Below are positions 11,650-23,279 of a DNA stretch of 64,000 bases, in pieces. Both the position numbers and the translations under genes were made by a program. The notes below the pieces were generated by a model. It ran no database searches and had not been told where the DNA came from. It was given only the letters and a program-made list of their open reading frames with translations. The DNA is taken from positions 3,792,001 through 3,856,000 of the forward strand of contig CM043793.1 in the NCBI GenBank assembly GCA_023974075.1, read 5' to 3'. How positions within the stretch are numbered: position 1 is the stretch's first letter; every line of letters starts with the position of its first letter. The DNA is from Chaenocephalus aceratus. Its lineage: Eukaryota; Chordata; Actinopteri; Perciformes; Channichthyidae.

Positions 11650-12478
11650 TAGACCCACATTCAATCTCCAGATGGTGTTCTTCCTCCTACCATTTAGATT
11701 CAATGTTAGATATATTGCACTATGGTCAGACAGGTCTGTAACACCTATTCTACAGTCTTCTACCCTATATTTATCTCCCTTTGACATACAAAAGTAATCT
11801 ATCCTAGAATAGACTGAGTGTGGGTGTGAGTAGTGTGTGTAGTCTCTCTAGTGTGTGTGTATCTCTCCATATATCTGTGATTCCTAGTTCCTTCAGTTGT
11901 ATGTTCATGTATCTGACAATATGCGTCCTAGCCTTCCTTGTACTTGTTGTATCTAAATCATAGTTTAGTACCACATTGAAGTCCCCCCCGCAAATCAGGA
12001 TTCCTTCCATTTCCACAGCTATGATATCAAACAATTCCTTAAAAAAAGTCTTATCGCTGTCCGGTGGGGCGTAGACATTAATTAGTGTAACCATTTGTCC
12101 TTCCATTTCCCCCTTGATCACCACATACCTCCCCTCTCTGTCATATATGTCTTTGTTTATTTCAAATGTTACTGAGTTCCCAATTAGTGGAGCCACCCCT
12201 CTCCTACCTTGTTTAAATGAACTATAAAATGTGTTGTTATATCCATACCTTTTCAGTTTTTCATGTTCTTGTACTGATAGGTGAGTTTCTTGCAATAAGA
12301 TAACCTGCATCTCCTCCTTTCTAAATTTGGTTAATACTTTCCCCCTTTTAATCGGATTGTTCAAACCATTGACATTTAACGACACCATTTTGATTCCCCT
12401 ACGTTGCATTATATTTCCCTTCAAAGCATCTTTTCGTTCCCTCCATGTCACAAAACACAATATATATAGTAGCAGCAA
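11650..12478 (-). pseudogene. L1-like ORF2, endonuclease domain only
   Basis: This is an AP-type endonuclease that nicks the target DNA for target-primed reverse transcription. Visible motifs are LNVNGLNNPIKR, LLQETHLS (catalytic Glu), NVYAPPDSD and GGDFNVVLN. After a one-step frameshift near 11830 come the SRIDYF-type and LSDHSAIYLTL motifs (Asp-His pair). The likely start is the Met of MVSLNVNGLNN, about 30 codons into the open frame. Coding similarity runs to WRLNVGLLK and then stops at the direct repeat, where the RT domain should begin. Confidence 0.85.
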
Positions 12479-13053
12479 CCGCTAAGCTAAACAAATACAA
12501 ATTAAACATCAGAACTTGATCTTCCAAGGTTTTCGGGGGTTTCAAAAATATCCCCCTTTCCCCCGCTGGTGGGTGGAAGGTAAGGCCTCTCCTAGTGAGA
12601 GGGCCCCCCCTAGTGGCGGAGATCTCTCCTGTGGCTGATCTCCCAAGCTCACTATAATTCCAGCGTGTGGTTTAAACTCCGGAGCTCCCGGCCGGAACTT
12701 TGTGAACAGTTTTCATATAGTCTTTAAACCCCTGGTGATTCTGGTGATTCTATGTTTCTAGGGAATTAGCACTTCTTTAAATTAGTCCGAATGAAATCGT
12801 AAAATGTTATAGATAAATAATTCCCCAGCCTGCAGTGCATACAGGTTCCTTTTATAAAAACAAATAACACTCTTTCTTACTCACCCACTGCAGTGTTTCA
12901 AAGGTATTTTCGGGGCACAAAATAAAAGGCTATAGCATTTATAAGTAATTTGGTTAAATCTGTTTGTGTCTGTGCTCTGTCTTGTTCTGATCGCGTGGCC
13001 CGTCACCTCTCATCCTTCCGTCTTTTCAACGCCGTATCTTGTTCCCTCATAGA

Positions 13054-13934
13054 CTACTCATCAACACCCTCGATACGGTGCCGGTCTTCCCTCACTCCCA
13101 TCTCGTTGTTGTCTCCCCGCTCTCGTCTCCGAAGTCTGGTCCACTTGCGCGCTGCCTCCAGTCTCTGCAGCAGCGTAGGTCTCTCTACTCCCGGGTCCGG
13201 CACCTGCCAGCCTCTCTGCCGCATCACCCTCCCCTCGCCGCGTCCTGAGCACTCTTATACACTATCGTTCCTTCGTTCCAGTAAACCCTCAGTGTGTCCA
13301 TTGGAGATTGAAAACGAATCCCCTTATCTTTGAGAATTCTCTTGAGCCCCGCATATTTCCGGCGTTTAACCGCCACCTCAGAAGAATAATCGTGGTCGAA
13401 TGTCACTCTCCGTCCCTTCACTTCCATTGCCGTTCGCCAGGCCGTCTTAATGACGTTCTCCTTGACCTCGAACCTCAAGAACTTGACAATAATGGCTCTT
13501 GGGGGTTTGTCTGGTTGTGGTTTTGGAGCAGGTGCCCTGTGCGCCGTTTGAATCTCCAATTTAATATCCTCCGACATTCCCAGCTCCTTGTGAATTAACC
13601 TGTCGACGTACTCGGAGACCAAGTCTCCCTCTATTCCCTCCTTCAACCCCCAGATTCGTATATTATTTCTTCTCGACCTCCCTTCTATGTCGGACAGCTT
13701 ATCTTGGAGCTTGGTTTGTTGTTCAAGAGAGGCCATAATAATGTCCTGGACGTCGGTACTCCACTCCTCCTCGACCCCAGCCGTACGCTCTTCTAGGATC
13801 TCCATATCCTTCTTTTGGGCCCGCATCTCCGCCTCAGCGGTCTCAAAGTTTCTATTTGTTTCCTCTCTGAAGCTATCAAGCCCTTGCTTCATATCTTCTC
13901 CGTGTTTGTCCATATATTCTCTCAGTTGTCCCAT
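13054..13934 (-). pseudogene. L1-like ORF1 protein, one frameshift near 13224-13250
   Basis: This encodes the nucleic-acid-binding chaperone of L1 elements. It has an N-terminal coiled coil rich in Glu, Lys and Met (MGQLREYMDKHGEDMKQGL and following). Next come the RRM-like domain motif RRNNIRIWGLKEGIEGD and, further on, PRAIIVKFLRF, then a C-terminal part with RKYAGLKRILKDKGIRFQ. The main frame ends at 13224 in a G-rich run, and the conserved tail continues in another frame to a TAG at 13054-13056. So one base-level shift breaks an otherwise whole ORF1. A spacer of about 0.55 kb separates it from ORF2. Confidence 0.85.
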
Positions 13935-14672
13935 TTCTTCCTTACTCTCTTAGCTTTTCTTCCATCCGCTGCCAATTTGATCCAGTTTAGCATCCATGTT
14001 TGCTGGGCTTTCTCGAGTTTATCCCGGATGGCTAAGCTAGTCTGCAGCGCCGACACCCAGCTAGGTTTGCTCGTTGTTGCTAGCTTTAGCGTTAGCCGTT
14101 AGCGGCTGACTGTGTTCCGTCTGGACCTTCATCTCTCCCGGCTGTTTTTTCGGCTTTCGTCTTTTTCTCCGTTCCTTTCTTATTTACTAATTTGCTCATG
14201 ACCTATTCTTCCAACTTCGAATCACATTTATCGGGGTTTTCTTCCTTTTTGAACTTATTTGGCCGGGAGCTCCTCTTCTTACAGTAGCTGCTTATCGCCT
14301 CATGTGTAAACCGGAAGTCCCCACAAATGGCTGTTTTAACCAGAAAGCGGACCTATTTGTAATCTTTGTGGGCTATTTTGATTTATTTTCGGTTGATTTT
14401 AATAGGGGTACTCTAAACTGCCATTTTTTTTTATCCTAAAAATGGCAGAAATGGATTCAACCTCCTCAATATTCTCAAAATCTACACGAAAACTGTCCAA
14501 ATTGGCCAATCCAATTTTGAGCTATTGTCTGCACATGCTAATCGCTGCTAATAAATGCAATTTTTCCTAATTGTGCATATTGCTCAATGTATGCAAGTTA
14601 GCATCCGGCAGTTTCTTTGTGCTGCACTATACATTTCTGACATAAAACTTTGGGGTACTCAACATTTCTGAG

Positions 14673-16110
14673 TTCACACTGCTGAAAAGTAGACCATTTA
14701 GGGAAAGTGAGATAATCTATTTTAACCAAGCTGTTAGTGGGTGCAAACCTTTTTCTCTTTGGACTGAAAGGGGCGTCGACGCTATGCTTTACTGGTGACA
14801 GCTGCATGACTTGTTTCAAGTACATAAACATCTAATTCCTCTAAAGGTCTTTATAGCTCCTGCTCCTATCACAAAAACCCCAACCTATACATTGGTGAAC
14901 ATTCACCATTGGCTGGACATCCTCAGTGGTCCCTGATAGCATGAGAAACGGATGAATTGAAACACAGACAGCTGCCACAGTTTAAATTATAGTCTGTAAA
15001 TCCATAGGAAGGTGTGATGCAGGATTGTTGGTTGGAAACATCTCTGTGCTCCATAAAGCTGCTCTTTGGCTGCTGTGCTCTGTTGCCTTATTGATTTCTT
15101 GCCCTGTAGAATCAACACTCTTGGAGCTTGTTGTTCTTGTTGGCAGACAGCTCCAGTTTATCTGGCAGGAAGCTATACATCTGTAAATCCTTGAGTTACA
15201 GAAAGACAGTGATCCTGACCTTTCAGAGGGGAAAACATTTCAGGACAGAGAGAGAGGACATTGAAAAGTCATGCTCACTGTATAGAGTGGTTAAGGAAGG
15301 AGTCATAAACCAGGAAATGGGTTAGCAGTTTAGCAGTTCTGGGCTTCTTCTTCTTCTCGCAGTCAATATTTAATGAATGATTTTATTGGTAAGATTCCCA
15401 AAGTGAGGTCTTTGGTTTTTCATGTGTTATTCTAAAATATGGCATTTAGTACCCGGAGTAGGAATTTCTTGAGCCTCCACGTACAAAATGGTGGTTGCAT
15501 ACAAGTGGCTAAATGAGACTACTCACGCTGAACACTAACCACCTTTAGCTTACCGGTGGTGATGTGAAGCCTTGCTGATGTGATCTAGTTTGTTTTTAGC
15601 CCAATGTTAGCTATTTTCCTTTACCCATGCCTGCACCACTTTGTTACTATTGAGTATGTTAGCATGCTGGCAATAGCATTTTGCTCACTGCACCCTACGG
15701 CCTCAGCCAGCTGCGGTATCTGGATTCATTAACTTCATACTGGATCCTTCAGACGTCCCACAAATAAACAGATCAGTTGTGACCATAGGTTATGACGTGT
15801 TCCTACGAGAGGATGCTATTTTGGTGTGTGTCAGCTCCTGTGCAGATTGACATATCACCGGGGGGAGGGACTGTGATGGGCTGCCTTTAGATGCTCTGGA
15901 CTCACACCCAGGCTTGATGACAGCTGCTGATAAATATAATCAGAGAAAGACTGTGTAAAACACATTACTATGTATCCTTAATATTCTAGATAAGATACAT
16001 AAAATAACATGACAATTATAACATGACAAAAACATGGAGTTTGTAGTAATCCAAAATAATGTGTAGAAAATACAGAGTTCTACAGAGCCCTGGAGGGTTC
16101 ATAGAGAGAA
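14673..16110. other. Intron 3 stretch, nothing recognised
   Basis: No coding similarity, no terminal repeats and no RNA gene seen. A short fragment at 16115-16160 (gaggccacg ... cgtggcctc) is a small inverted repeat, part of which recurs at 19341-19367. Confidence 0.55.
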
Positions 16111-16445
16111 AAAAAATAAAACGAGGCCACGCTTTATTAATTTGTGCACACGAGGTGTAATTCGTGGCCTCAATTTAAAAGGGACCTATCATGCAAAATG
16201 CACTCTTGTACGTCTTTTATACATGAATATGTGTCCCCGTGTGTCAGAAAACACAACCCTTTCCTCTATACCCAAATCTCTAGAAACGGGGCTGCAACGG
16301 ATCTGATACAGACTGATCCAGATTTGAATTATTTTCTACGTCACAAAAGTGGTCCTCCGCTTAGTGGTAAATTCTCCACCTATCAGGGGAATGAGAGGTT
16401 GGGCCACGGCCGGCCATTGCCGCTGGAGACGCTGTAGTACATATG

Positions 16446-17290
16446 TGACCCGCTCTATCAAAATCAGTCGGAAGTCGCAACGGCTCATTTAAAAAATAAA
16501 TGTGGATTTGCGTAAAAAACTATTTGTTCGGGGTTCGGGTGTTTTGTTTGATTTTAAACAAACAAAGTCTTGGCTTTCAGAATATGAAACTTTTATTTCC
16601 AAACTCACACGATAAAGACATTCTTTAAGCTTGTAAAGGGAAGATGACAGGCAATCTGCTCTTCCGCAGCGCCGCCGCCCCCCCCCCCTCCGGCTGACAT
16701 TATGAATGTAAGCGTATAGTAATCATAGATAACACGGCAGGGTCCGTTAAAGTTTGTTTTCTTCTGATTTTAATTAAACAAAGTCTTGGCTTTCAGAATA
16801 TTAAACTTGTTTCGGCAAATTCAGATGATAAATATAACTTTGAAGCTTGTAAAGGCACAATTACAAGCGGAGAACGGAGTAACTTGACGTCACAGCAGGC
16901 AGAACAACAGCCGGTGTTTCTCGTGAGGCTTTTCCCCGGGAAACAAACGCAATACACACAAACGCAAAATTACACAAACACACACACGCTCGCGAGCTCC
17001 CCCCAGACCAGTAATCCAAACGAAAATATCTTCCCTCCGTAGTATTTTGATCATTTGCTAATAACCAATCGGATCGATGGATTCCAGAGAAGAGGAAACT
17101 TTGAAGGCCTTTTTTTCAAAATGATGACTCGGTGACAGTCATTATATAATGTGACATATTTCGCTTACTATTTGGAGAACAAAAACAATCCTGATATCAT
17201 TAGAAAGCTAGGAATCTCCTCTTTCCAGCAGTGCATTCAACTCAAAATGTGTATTCGGGTCAATGCGACTGATTTCGATAGAGCAGGTCA
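16446..17290. mobile_element. CATATG-flanked TIR element, copy 1
   Basis: The element starts TGACCCGCTCTATCAAAATC and ends in the near reverse complement (gatttcgatagagcaggtca). It is 845 bp long and flanked on both sides by CATATG (16440-16445 and 17291-17296). Its interior carries an internally repeated block with aacaaacaaagtcttggctt, twice, and a CA-rich stretch. A longer copy with the same ends and the same flanking hexamer lies at 59365-61274, and a fragment lies at about 57345-57870. No transposase is visible, so it is non-autonomous. Confidence 0.85.
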
Positions 17291-17457
17291 CATATGCCAG
17301 GCCTGTAATGGCGCTGTAGTCTGCCACAAAAGCAGCGAAGAAGACTTCCCTTGCATGGTTGCCCTTCTGTTTATTCTCCGCTGTGGCTCTTTTTCTCCCT
17401 CCCTGAGGCAAGCGTTTGCGCCTCCTGCTTTAAAACAAATGAATAATGACTCTATAT

Positions 17458-18764
17458 CAGGCATCCTCAAAGTACGGACTCCGGTCCGGATCCGGACCGA
17501 ACGACAACTGTCTCTGGACTCTGAGCAAATTATACTTTTCATATGTATTATCTGTGTTATCTGCGAGACATCGCCACAACGCAACGAGTCAAAATGATCC
17601 GCTATGTCCATCGACTGCAAACAGCGCTCATCGGACATTTATGAGAGAAAGTCTCTAATGTCCGAGTGCAAGTGAATGCAGCACAAGATGCACGTCATGT
17701 AACCCCTCCCCCGGTCCTGGCGCGAGCGTGGACATATGATTGGCGGCGATTTCATTTGAACGGGACGGTGCAAAACGAGAAGCATTCGGACCCAAGCACT
17801 GAAGGAATGAGGTATTTGCGGTCTACACTGACAGAGAAGAGACTGTCAGTTTGGCTGTACTCAGCATTGAATCAAAACGCACTAAAGCTGTTGATCTTAA
17901 TACGTTTGTGAGGCGTTTTGCTGAACAAGATGGTAATCGCCGCATTCAGCTGTAATACACGTCAACTTGATGCTCTGCTCACGGATGAGATGATGACCTT
18001 ACGTGTGTAAATATATTTTTTTCTTTGAGGGGGTGTGCCCCGAAAAAACAGGAGTCCTGAGAAAGTCAAATAAGATGGTGTGTAAAACTACACTGCCCAG
18101 CCAAAACAAAGTAACCACTTTGATTTAACTAGGTTAGTAGGTAAGGACTTTCCACTGGATAATAACTGAAGTATAAAAGAATGCATGACTGAAGTGATGG
18201 AGACCATGTTGAAGGCAAACAAAAAGAGAAAATAACAGGTCAAATCAAGCAAATCCCCTCTCAGATTCCACAGCAACCAGAAGAACATAAATACTTGCTG
18301 GTGATTTGATTAATCAGCTTCGTGATGGAATAAAAAATGCACAGTGCATTTCCTTAGCTGTGGATGAGTCCACTGACACCACTGACATTGCTCAGTTGCT
18401 GGTGTTTGTGAGTTTTATGATGAGGCAAAGGGGGAGTTTGTTGAAGATGTGTTGGGCCTGACGAACCTCAGTGGACACACAAGGGGAAAGACATTTATAA
18501 AGCACTAATGGGAATGCTGAATGAAAGAGGGTGCAGCTGCCTTTATTCATAACTGCAGCTCTTACACTGCGACTCTGAGGGGTCAAGCACAGACACAATA
18601 ACAATGAAAACTGCTGCATACAGATTATTTTTGTTTTTGCAACCTCGTGTTAAGAATCTTGTTGCAATTGTTTAAAAGTTTGAATGACCGTAATAAGCGG
18701 ACCTTTGTCTTATTGAAACATTTATTTTGGACCTTTAAGATTTGTATTTGAGTACCCCTCGCTC
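17458..18764 (+). pseudogene. Decayed hAT transposon with transposase remnant
   Basis: The left end reads caggcatcctcaaagtacgg and the right end tttgagtacccctcgctcta, an approximate inverted pair of hAT type. At about 18300-18560 a broken frame reads LAGDLINQLRDGIKN, then ISLAVDESTDTTDIAQLLVF and, after shifts, GEFVEDVLGLTNL. These match the part of hAT transposases that holds the DEST-type catalytic Asp region. Several frameshifts and large losses make it non-functional. Confidence 0.6.
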
Positions 18765-18776
18765 TAATAATCATAT

Positions 18777-18902
18777 GTAAGGGATAATGTGAAGCGACGT
18801 CGTCATTATGGGGAAAAGAACACCGACAGGCTGATCAGGAGCCCGAAGCGAAGCGGAGGGATCTAGATCGGCATGAAGGACATGCACATTATCCCGCTTA
18901 TT
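18777..18902. repeat. Small inverted-repeat element
   Basis: The ends taagggataatgtgaag and cacattatcccgctta are approximate reverse complements about 125 bp apart. It may be a short MITE. No clear target duplication was read. Confidence 0.4.
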
Positions 18903-19469
18903 ACATTGTCACATTCTCAACAAAGTAATGATATGACACCCAATATTAATTGAAATGCTTTTATGGATTTAGAAAATGATTTTATTGATTTAAAAATAGT
19001 TGTATGATTTAAATTGACATGCATCCGCTAAGAAAAATAGTCCGTTGTTACTGTTTGAACTAACGTAGCAACGGCAGGAACTGCTTCGATTTTTCTCCCC
19101 CCTTCTGACAGCCCAGCAGCTGATCTCAAAGCACCCCCTCTCCTGCAGGGGGGCGTGGTCAGCTGCAGCTCACAGAATCAGCCCCCTGCAAAAACAGGGC
19201 TGGAAAGAGCAAATGAGCGAAATGAGGCATGGCTAAAATGCAGGATCTGTTTGGTATTTTGAAAAAAAAACTATATTTATATACTTTATATAGGTATGGC
19301 CCTGTAATATATTGTTCAAATATAGCATATGTCCCCTTTAAATAAAACGAGGCCACGTTTTATTAATTAGTTTTATTAATTTGCACGATATACATTTTTC
19401 TCGTTCGCACAAGATACTTTCTTATGGTTAGACACATCGAACTGCCCGATTATTACGCCATATTATTAG

Positions 19470-19734
19470 TTTTATGAAGAAGATGTCCGGTCACCAGGGC
19501 GTGTGTATGTTTTGTTTGTGTCTGTGTGTGTGTGTGTGTATGTGTGGGCATTTGTTTTCAGAAGATATTATGATAGTGGCGTTTGTACTAGCCTACATCG
19601 AGATTAAGATTAAACTAACTTCTTTCACTTGGGAATACACATATGGAGTTAGCCAGATGTGTGTAACTTACTGTTCATGGAAATTTGAAAACAAATGCCG
19701 GTGTCGGACACACACATACACCGAACACAACACA

Positions 19735-19766
<32 letters not shown>

Positions 19767-19997
19767 CATGTAGCATTTCACGTTTCCATAGCAACAACAA
19801 CTTCCTGTCAACAGCGTAGACTCTCCTTCAAAATAAAAGCATCTAAATAAAACAGGAAGTTAACATAAACCATTTAAGACATATACAACTGCAACGAATG
19901 TAACAAAAACAATGTCATATCCTTTTCAGCTTCACAGAACACAAATTGGATTATTTACACATCATGCACCCTGGTGACCGGACATCTCCTTCATAAA

Positions 19998-19998
<1 letters not shown>
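19470..19998. mobile_element. Nested MITE with 32-bp TIRs
   Basis: The ends TTTTATGAAGAAGATGTCCG... and ...CGGACATCTCCTTCATAAAA are inverted over about 32 bp with two differences (the full arms also share gtcaccaggg / ccctggtgac). It is 529 bp with short GT and CA tracts and no coding capacity. Confidence 0.7.
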
Positions 19999-19999
<1 letters not shown>

Positions 20000-20094
<95 letters not shown>

Positions 20095-20117
20095 TGTGTG
20101 TGTGTGTGTGTGTGTGG
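20000..20117. repeat. (GT)n microsatellite
   Basis: About 118 bp of GT repeat with two GG interruptions, immediately right of the nested MITE. Confidence 0.95.
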
Positions 20118-20769
20118 TTATTGTATATAAAGTATACTATATACAATTAGCAGAATGGGACACACTGTTAAACATCTTCCGTTGGTTATGTTCAATTAAA
20201 CTTTTTTTTGAGTTGTTTGCATGATTAACTAATCTATTCAGCTCTTCTGAAGGTAAACACAGTGAAGGCGTTGCGTAAAAGACACAGCCCTAATAGCAGA
20301 TACTGTGAGAGTCACGGACATGAATTCATAGATCAAGGCAGACTGGTTTACAGACTCTCCTGTTTTGCCAATCCGGTGCTTAAACAAAAGCTCTACACCT
20401 CTGGCCGAAATGTCCCTAAAATGAAGTCCGAGTTTGAAATATATCTCAAATAATGTATGCACTGTCATTTTCCTACATAAACATAACAGTCTGCAATGAA
20501 ACGGTTGTCTCCTGTGCGCTCCACTTACTACTTGGCGCACTGGTAACTTTCTAAAAAGTATCTTGTGCGAAAGAGAAAGTACTGTATATCGTGCGCACTT
20601 AAAAGTCTCTTAAGGGTCTTCAGTTGTATTGTAGTGGCTGCTTTGCACTGGGCCCCGATAGAACACAGGATAACATCTTACATTATTTTTCTCGCCTACA
20701 AAGCCCTTATGTTGTAGATGTTTTTCTTTTTTGATATACACACACGCGACACAGATTGCACTTCTGTCT

Positions 20770-20945
20770 ATCCTGGCAATCCTCTGTTGCTCTCCTTGAG
20801 GTTTATTCCATTTGTTCCCCATTCATTGTGGGATTTCTGTTGGAGTTTTCCTTGAGCGATGTGAGGGGCTAAGGACAGAGGGTGTCGTGATGTGGAATTG
20901 TGATATTGGGCTATATAAATATAATTTGATAGATTGACGGTCCTG
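20770..20945 (+). mobile_element. L2-type LINE 3' end fragment
   Basis: The stretch reads ttccttgagcgatgtgaggg, ctaaggacagagggtgtcgt and ttgggctatataaatataat, then a short tgatagattgac tail. The same kind of 3' end is seen in reverse at 29771-29960, at the tail of the L2 element there. It is a heavily 5'-truncated copy. Confidence 0.65.
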
Positions 20946-20997
20946 ATGAGATTATTGAGTCTATAACTACCATTTACTCTTAAGTCTTTGTGACACA

Positions 20998-22978
20998 TAC
21001 ATTACATTGCATTTAGCGGACGCTTTTATCCAAAGCGACTTACAATAAGTGCATTCGACCAAGAAGATACAAACTTGAAGAAGAAAGAATTAGGGATGCT
21101 CCGATCGCCAATTTCGGGGCCGATCGCCGGAATCAGTATCGGCCGATACCGATCGAGTGGGCGGGGCCTAAATGGAAGATTTAAACATCACTTTAAATCT
21201 TCCATTTAAAGTGATGTTTAAACTCAGTTAATGGGGCTCATTCACTGGAGCTTCCACAAACAACAATCAACTTAATTATTACATTGAAATTATGTACATT
21301 ATTCAAGTTTACATTCACTTTGGAGAATAACACGGGAGAGATTAGCGGAAGCGCTCTCTTTTCCTCTCCCCTCTCTCTCTCTCCCCTCTCTCCCCCTCTC
21401 TCTCTCTCCTGACAGCCTGTCAGTATCTCATGCAGCTCACTGATCTAGTAATGAGTGACCCGACAGTGAAGAATAAATATATTTATAATAAAGTTTAGCT
21501 AGTTCCAGAGGTAGATAAAATAGCTAAGTGTGTTATCTCTAACTCTTGTGTTTCGTCCCGCTTACTGGTCCGGCGGGCGGAGCTGCAGGATTTCTGCTTC
21601 ACACACACGTTCCATACACTATTTTACTGTCTTTTTCGGACACCTTAAAATAATGCCAGACCGGTGAAGCCATTTTGGCGAGCTTGTTTTGTCGCACACA
21701 GAGAAAAGTGTCATGTATTTTACGTCATGCGATCGGCTCTCGCGATCGATCGGTAGAGAGTGAGTCTCGGCCGATATCGATCGGTGACCGATCGATCGGA
21801 GCATCCCTAGAAAGAATCATATAAGTACATCAGGTTTCATAGAGCCAAAACATTTCAAGTGCTACTCAACTGGCTTTAGATAAGGCAGTCCTTTATTAGT
21901 ATATAAGTGCTTGTGTTAGTAATTGTATTGCTCGAAGTGGAGTCGAAAGAGATGAGTTTTCAGTCTGCGCCGGAAGGTGTGTAAGCTTTCTGCTGTCCTG
22001 ATGTCAATGGGGAGCTCATTCCACCATTTTGGAGCCAGGATAGCAAACCCACGTGTTTTTGCTGATGGGAACTTGGGTCCCCTTCGCAGCGAGGGTGCAG
22101 CGAGTCGTTTGGCTGATGCGGAGTGCACGTGCTGGGTGTATGGTTAACCATGTCCTGGATGTAGGAAGGGCCAGATCCATTCGCAGCATGGTACGCAAGT
22201 ACCATTGTCTTGAAGTGGATTCTAGCAGTTACTGGAAGCCAGCAAAGGGAGCGGGGAGCGGCGTGGTGTGGGAACATTTAGGAAGGTTGAAGACCAGACG
22301 ACACGCTGCCTTCTGGATGAGGTCGGTGGCACATGCAGGTAGACCAGCCAGGAGGGAGTTGACGAGAGCCTGGACCAGAAGTTGCGTCGCTTTCTGGGTC
22401 AGGTGGGGACGTATCCTCCTGATGTTGTAAAGCGTGTATCTGCAGCAGCGGGTTGTAGCAGCGATGTTTGCAGTGAAGGACAGGTTGTTATCTAGGATCA
22501 CACCCAGATTCCTTGCAGTCTGAGTCGGGGAAACAACAGAGGTGCCGATGTTGATAGTCAGGTCAAGAGTGGGACAATCTTTTCCTGGAAGGAAAAGCAG
22601 TTCAGTCTTGTCAAAGTTGAGCTTGAGGTGGTGAGCAGACATCCACCGACAGATGTCTGCTAGACAAGCAGAGATGCGTGCGACGACCTGGGTCTCTGAG
22701 CGGGGAAAGGACAGAATTAATTGGGTGTCGTCAGCGTAGCAGTGGTATGAAAAACCAAGCGGGCTGAGTTTTGTACAGTTTTACAGAGTGAAGAGGAGGG
22801 GACCAAGGACAGAGCCCTGAGGGACCCCTGTAGTTAATTGACAAGGGTCGGACTCGGACCCTCTCCAAGTAACCCTGTAGGTGCGGTCAAGTTCTCCTGT
22901 CCCCTTCTGATACAGCCTACGGAGGCAGAGTAATCTGAAACCTTTTGCAGGTGACAGGACTGTGTGCACCATCTAAAG
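20998..22978 (-). pseudogene. 5'-truncated L2/CR1-type LINE
   Basis: Reverse transcriptase remnants on the minus strand include [16 protein letters not shown] (22972-22781) and YADDTQL (about 22720). A following frame (22642-22229) has LKLNFDKTELLFLPG, ARNLGVILDNNLSF and RIRPHLTQ, typical of the RT thumb and C-terminal region in this group. The 3' end is at the left, with the block tttagcggacgcttttatcc near 21015 that is common at such 3' ends in fish. The 5' half (endonuclease and start of RT) is absent. A hAT MITE sits in its 3' UTR (21091-21809). Frames are broken. Confidence 0.8.
21091..21809. mobile_element. hAT MITE with 8-bp target duplication
   Basis: The inverted ends are TAGGGATGCTCCGATCG and CGATCGGAGCATCCCTA, flanked by the exact 8-bp repeat GAAAGAAT (21083-21090 and 21810-21817), as hAT elements make. 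It is 719 bp and non-autonomous. Inside, near 21172-21222, is a pair of inverted blocks around tttaaacatcactttaaa, and a CT-rich tract lies at about 21358-21410. Confidence 0.92.
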
Positions 22979-23241
22979 TTCTAAACAGTCTTCATGCCTC
23001 TCACTATTATGTCTCAAAATGCCGACCTGTGTTGGCCATACAAGGCACAAGTGCAGCAACCTCTTTATTTCCAGTAGCTGAGTCCTGAGCAGGGTGGAGG
23101 CGACTGTCGTATTGGATATGAAGTGCATGGGTGGGGGCTAAAGGTGCATTTTGTTTTCTGTTATCATCGTCTGTCTTTCCAATGTTATACCTCCATGTGA
23201 CCGTATTAAGTCTGTCCCTCAGAGCGTGATCAATTGTGTAT

Positions 23242-23242
<1 letters not shown>

Positions 23243-23279
<37 letters not shown>

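Larger units (their letters stand above)
11650..14321 (-). mobile_element. L1-like non-LTR retrotransposon copy lacking reverse transcriptase
   Basis: The insertion is bounded by an exact 18-bp direct repeat, cacaaatggctgttttaa, at 11632-11649 and 14322-14339. It carries a 5' leader, ORF1 and the endonuclease part of ORF2, all on the minus strand. It stops at the end of the endonuclease domain, with no RT, no 3' UTR and no poly(A). LINE copies are usually truncated at the 5' end, so loss of the 3' end with an apparently full 5' end is unusual. Confidence 0.85.
11424..14672. mobile_element. Older element with long imperfect inverted repeats, split by an L1-like insertion
   Basis: The left arm (about 11424-11631) and right arm (about 14449-14672) are diverged reverse complements. 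Both contain, for example, aaatgttgagtaccccaaag, then agaaatgta, cacaaagaaactg-like and cttgcata blocks in mirrored order. Removing the LINE insertion (11650-14321) leaves an element of roughly 0.6 kb. The outermost bases and the target duplication are unclear, so I do not name a superfamily. Confidence 0.75.
19340..20600. mobile_element. TIR element with a nested MITE and a (GT)n tract
   Basis: The block tgcacgatatacatttttct ... cgcacaagatactttct (19380-19423) is mirrored at 20546-20597 (aagtatcttgtgcgaaagag ... gtatatcgtgcgcac). That gives inverted ends about 1.2 kb apart. A separate inverted pair (19470-19501 and 19967-19998) lies inside it. The exact outer limits are uncertain. The left side also shares aaataaaacgaggccacg with 16115. 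Confidence 0.55.

Noticed and set aside
17151..17658. Overlapping open frames in both directions between the CATATG element and the hAT relic
   Set aside because: They cross the element boundary at 17290 and show no similarity to a protein family.
16172..19342. One large element from aaaagggacctatcatgcaa (16176) to gcatatgtcccctttaaa (19340)
   Set aside because: The two ends look alike only in the first bases and belong to different repeats. The span contains several complete elements with their own ends.
20000..20224. Cys/Val and His/Thr open reading frames over GT and CA tracts (also near 23230-23550, 25016-25398, 47257-47613)
   Set aside because: They are forced by dinucleotide repeats, which have no stop codons in most frames.
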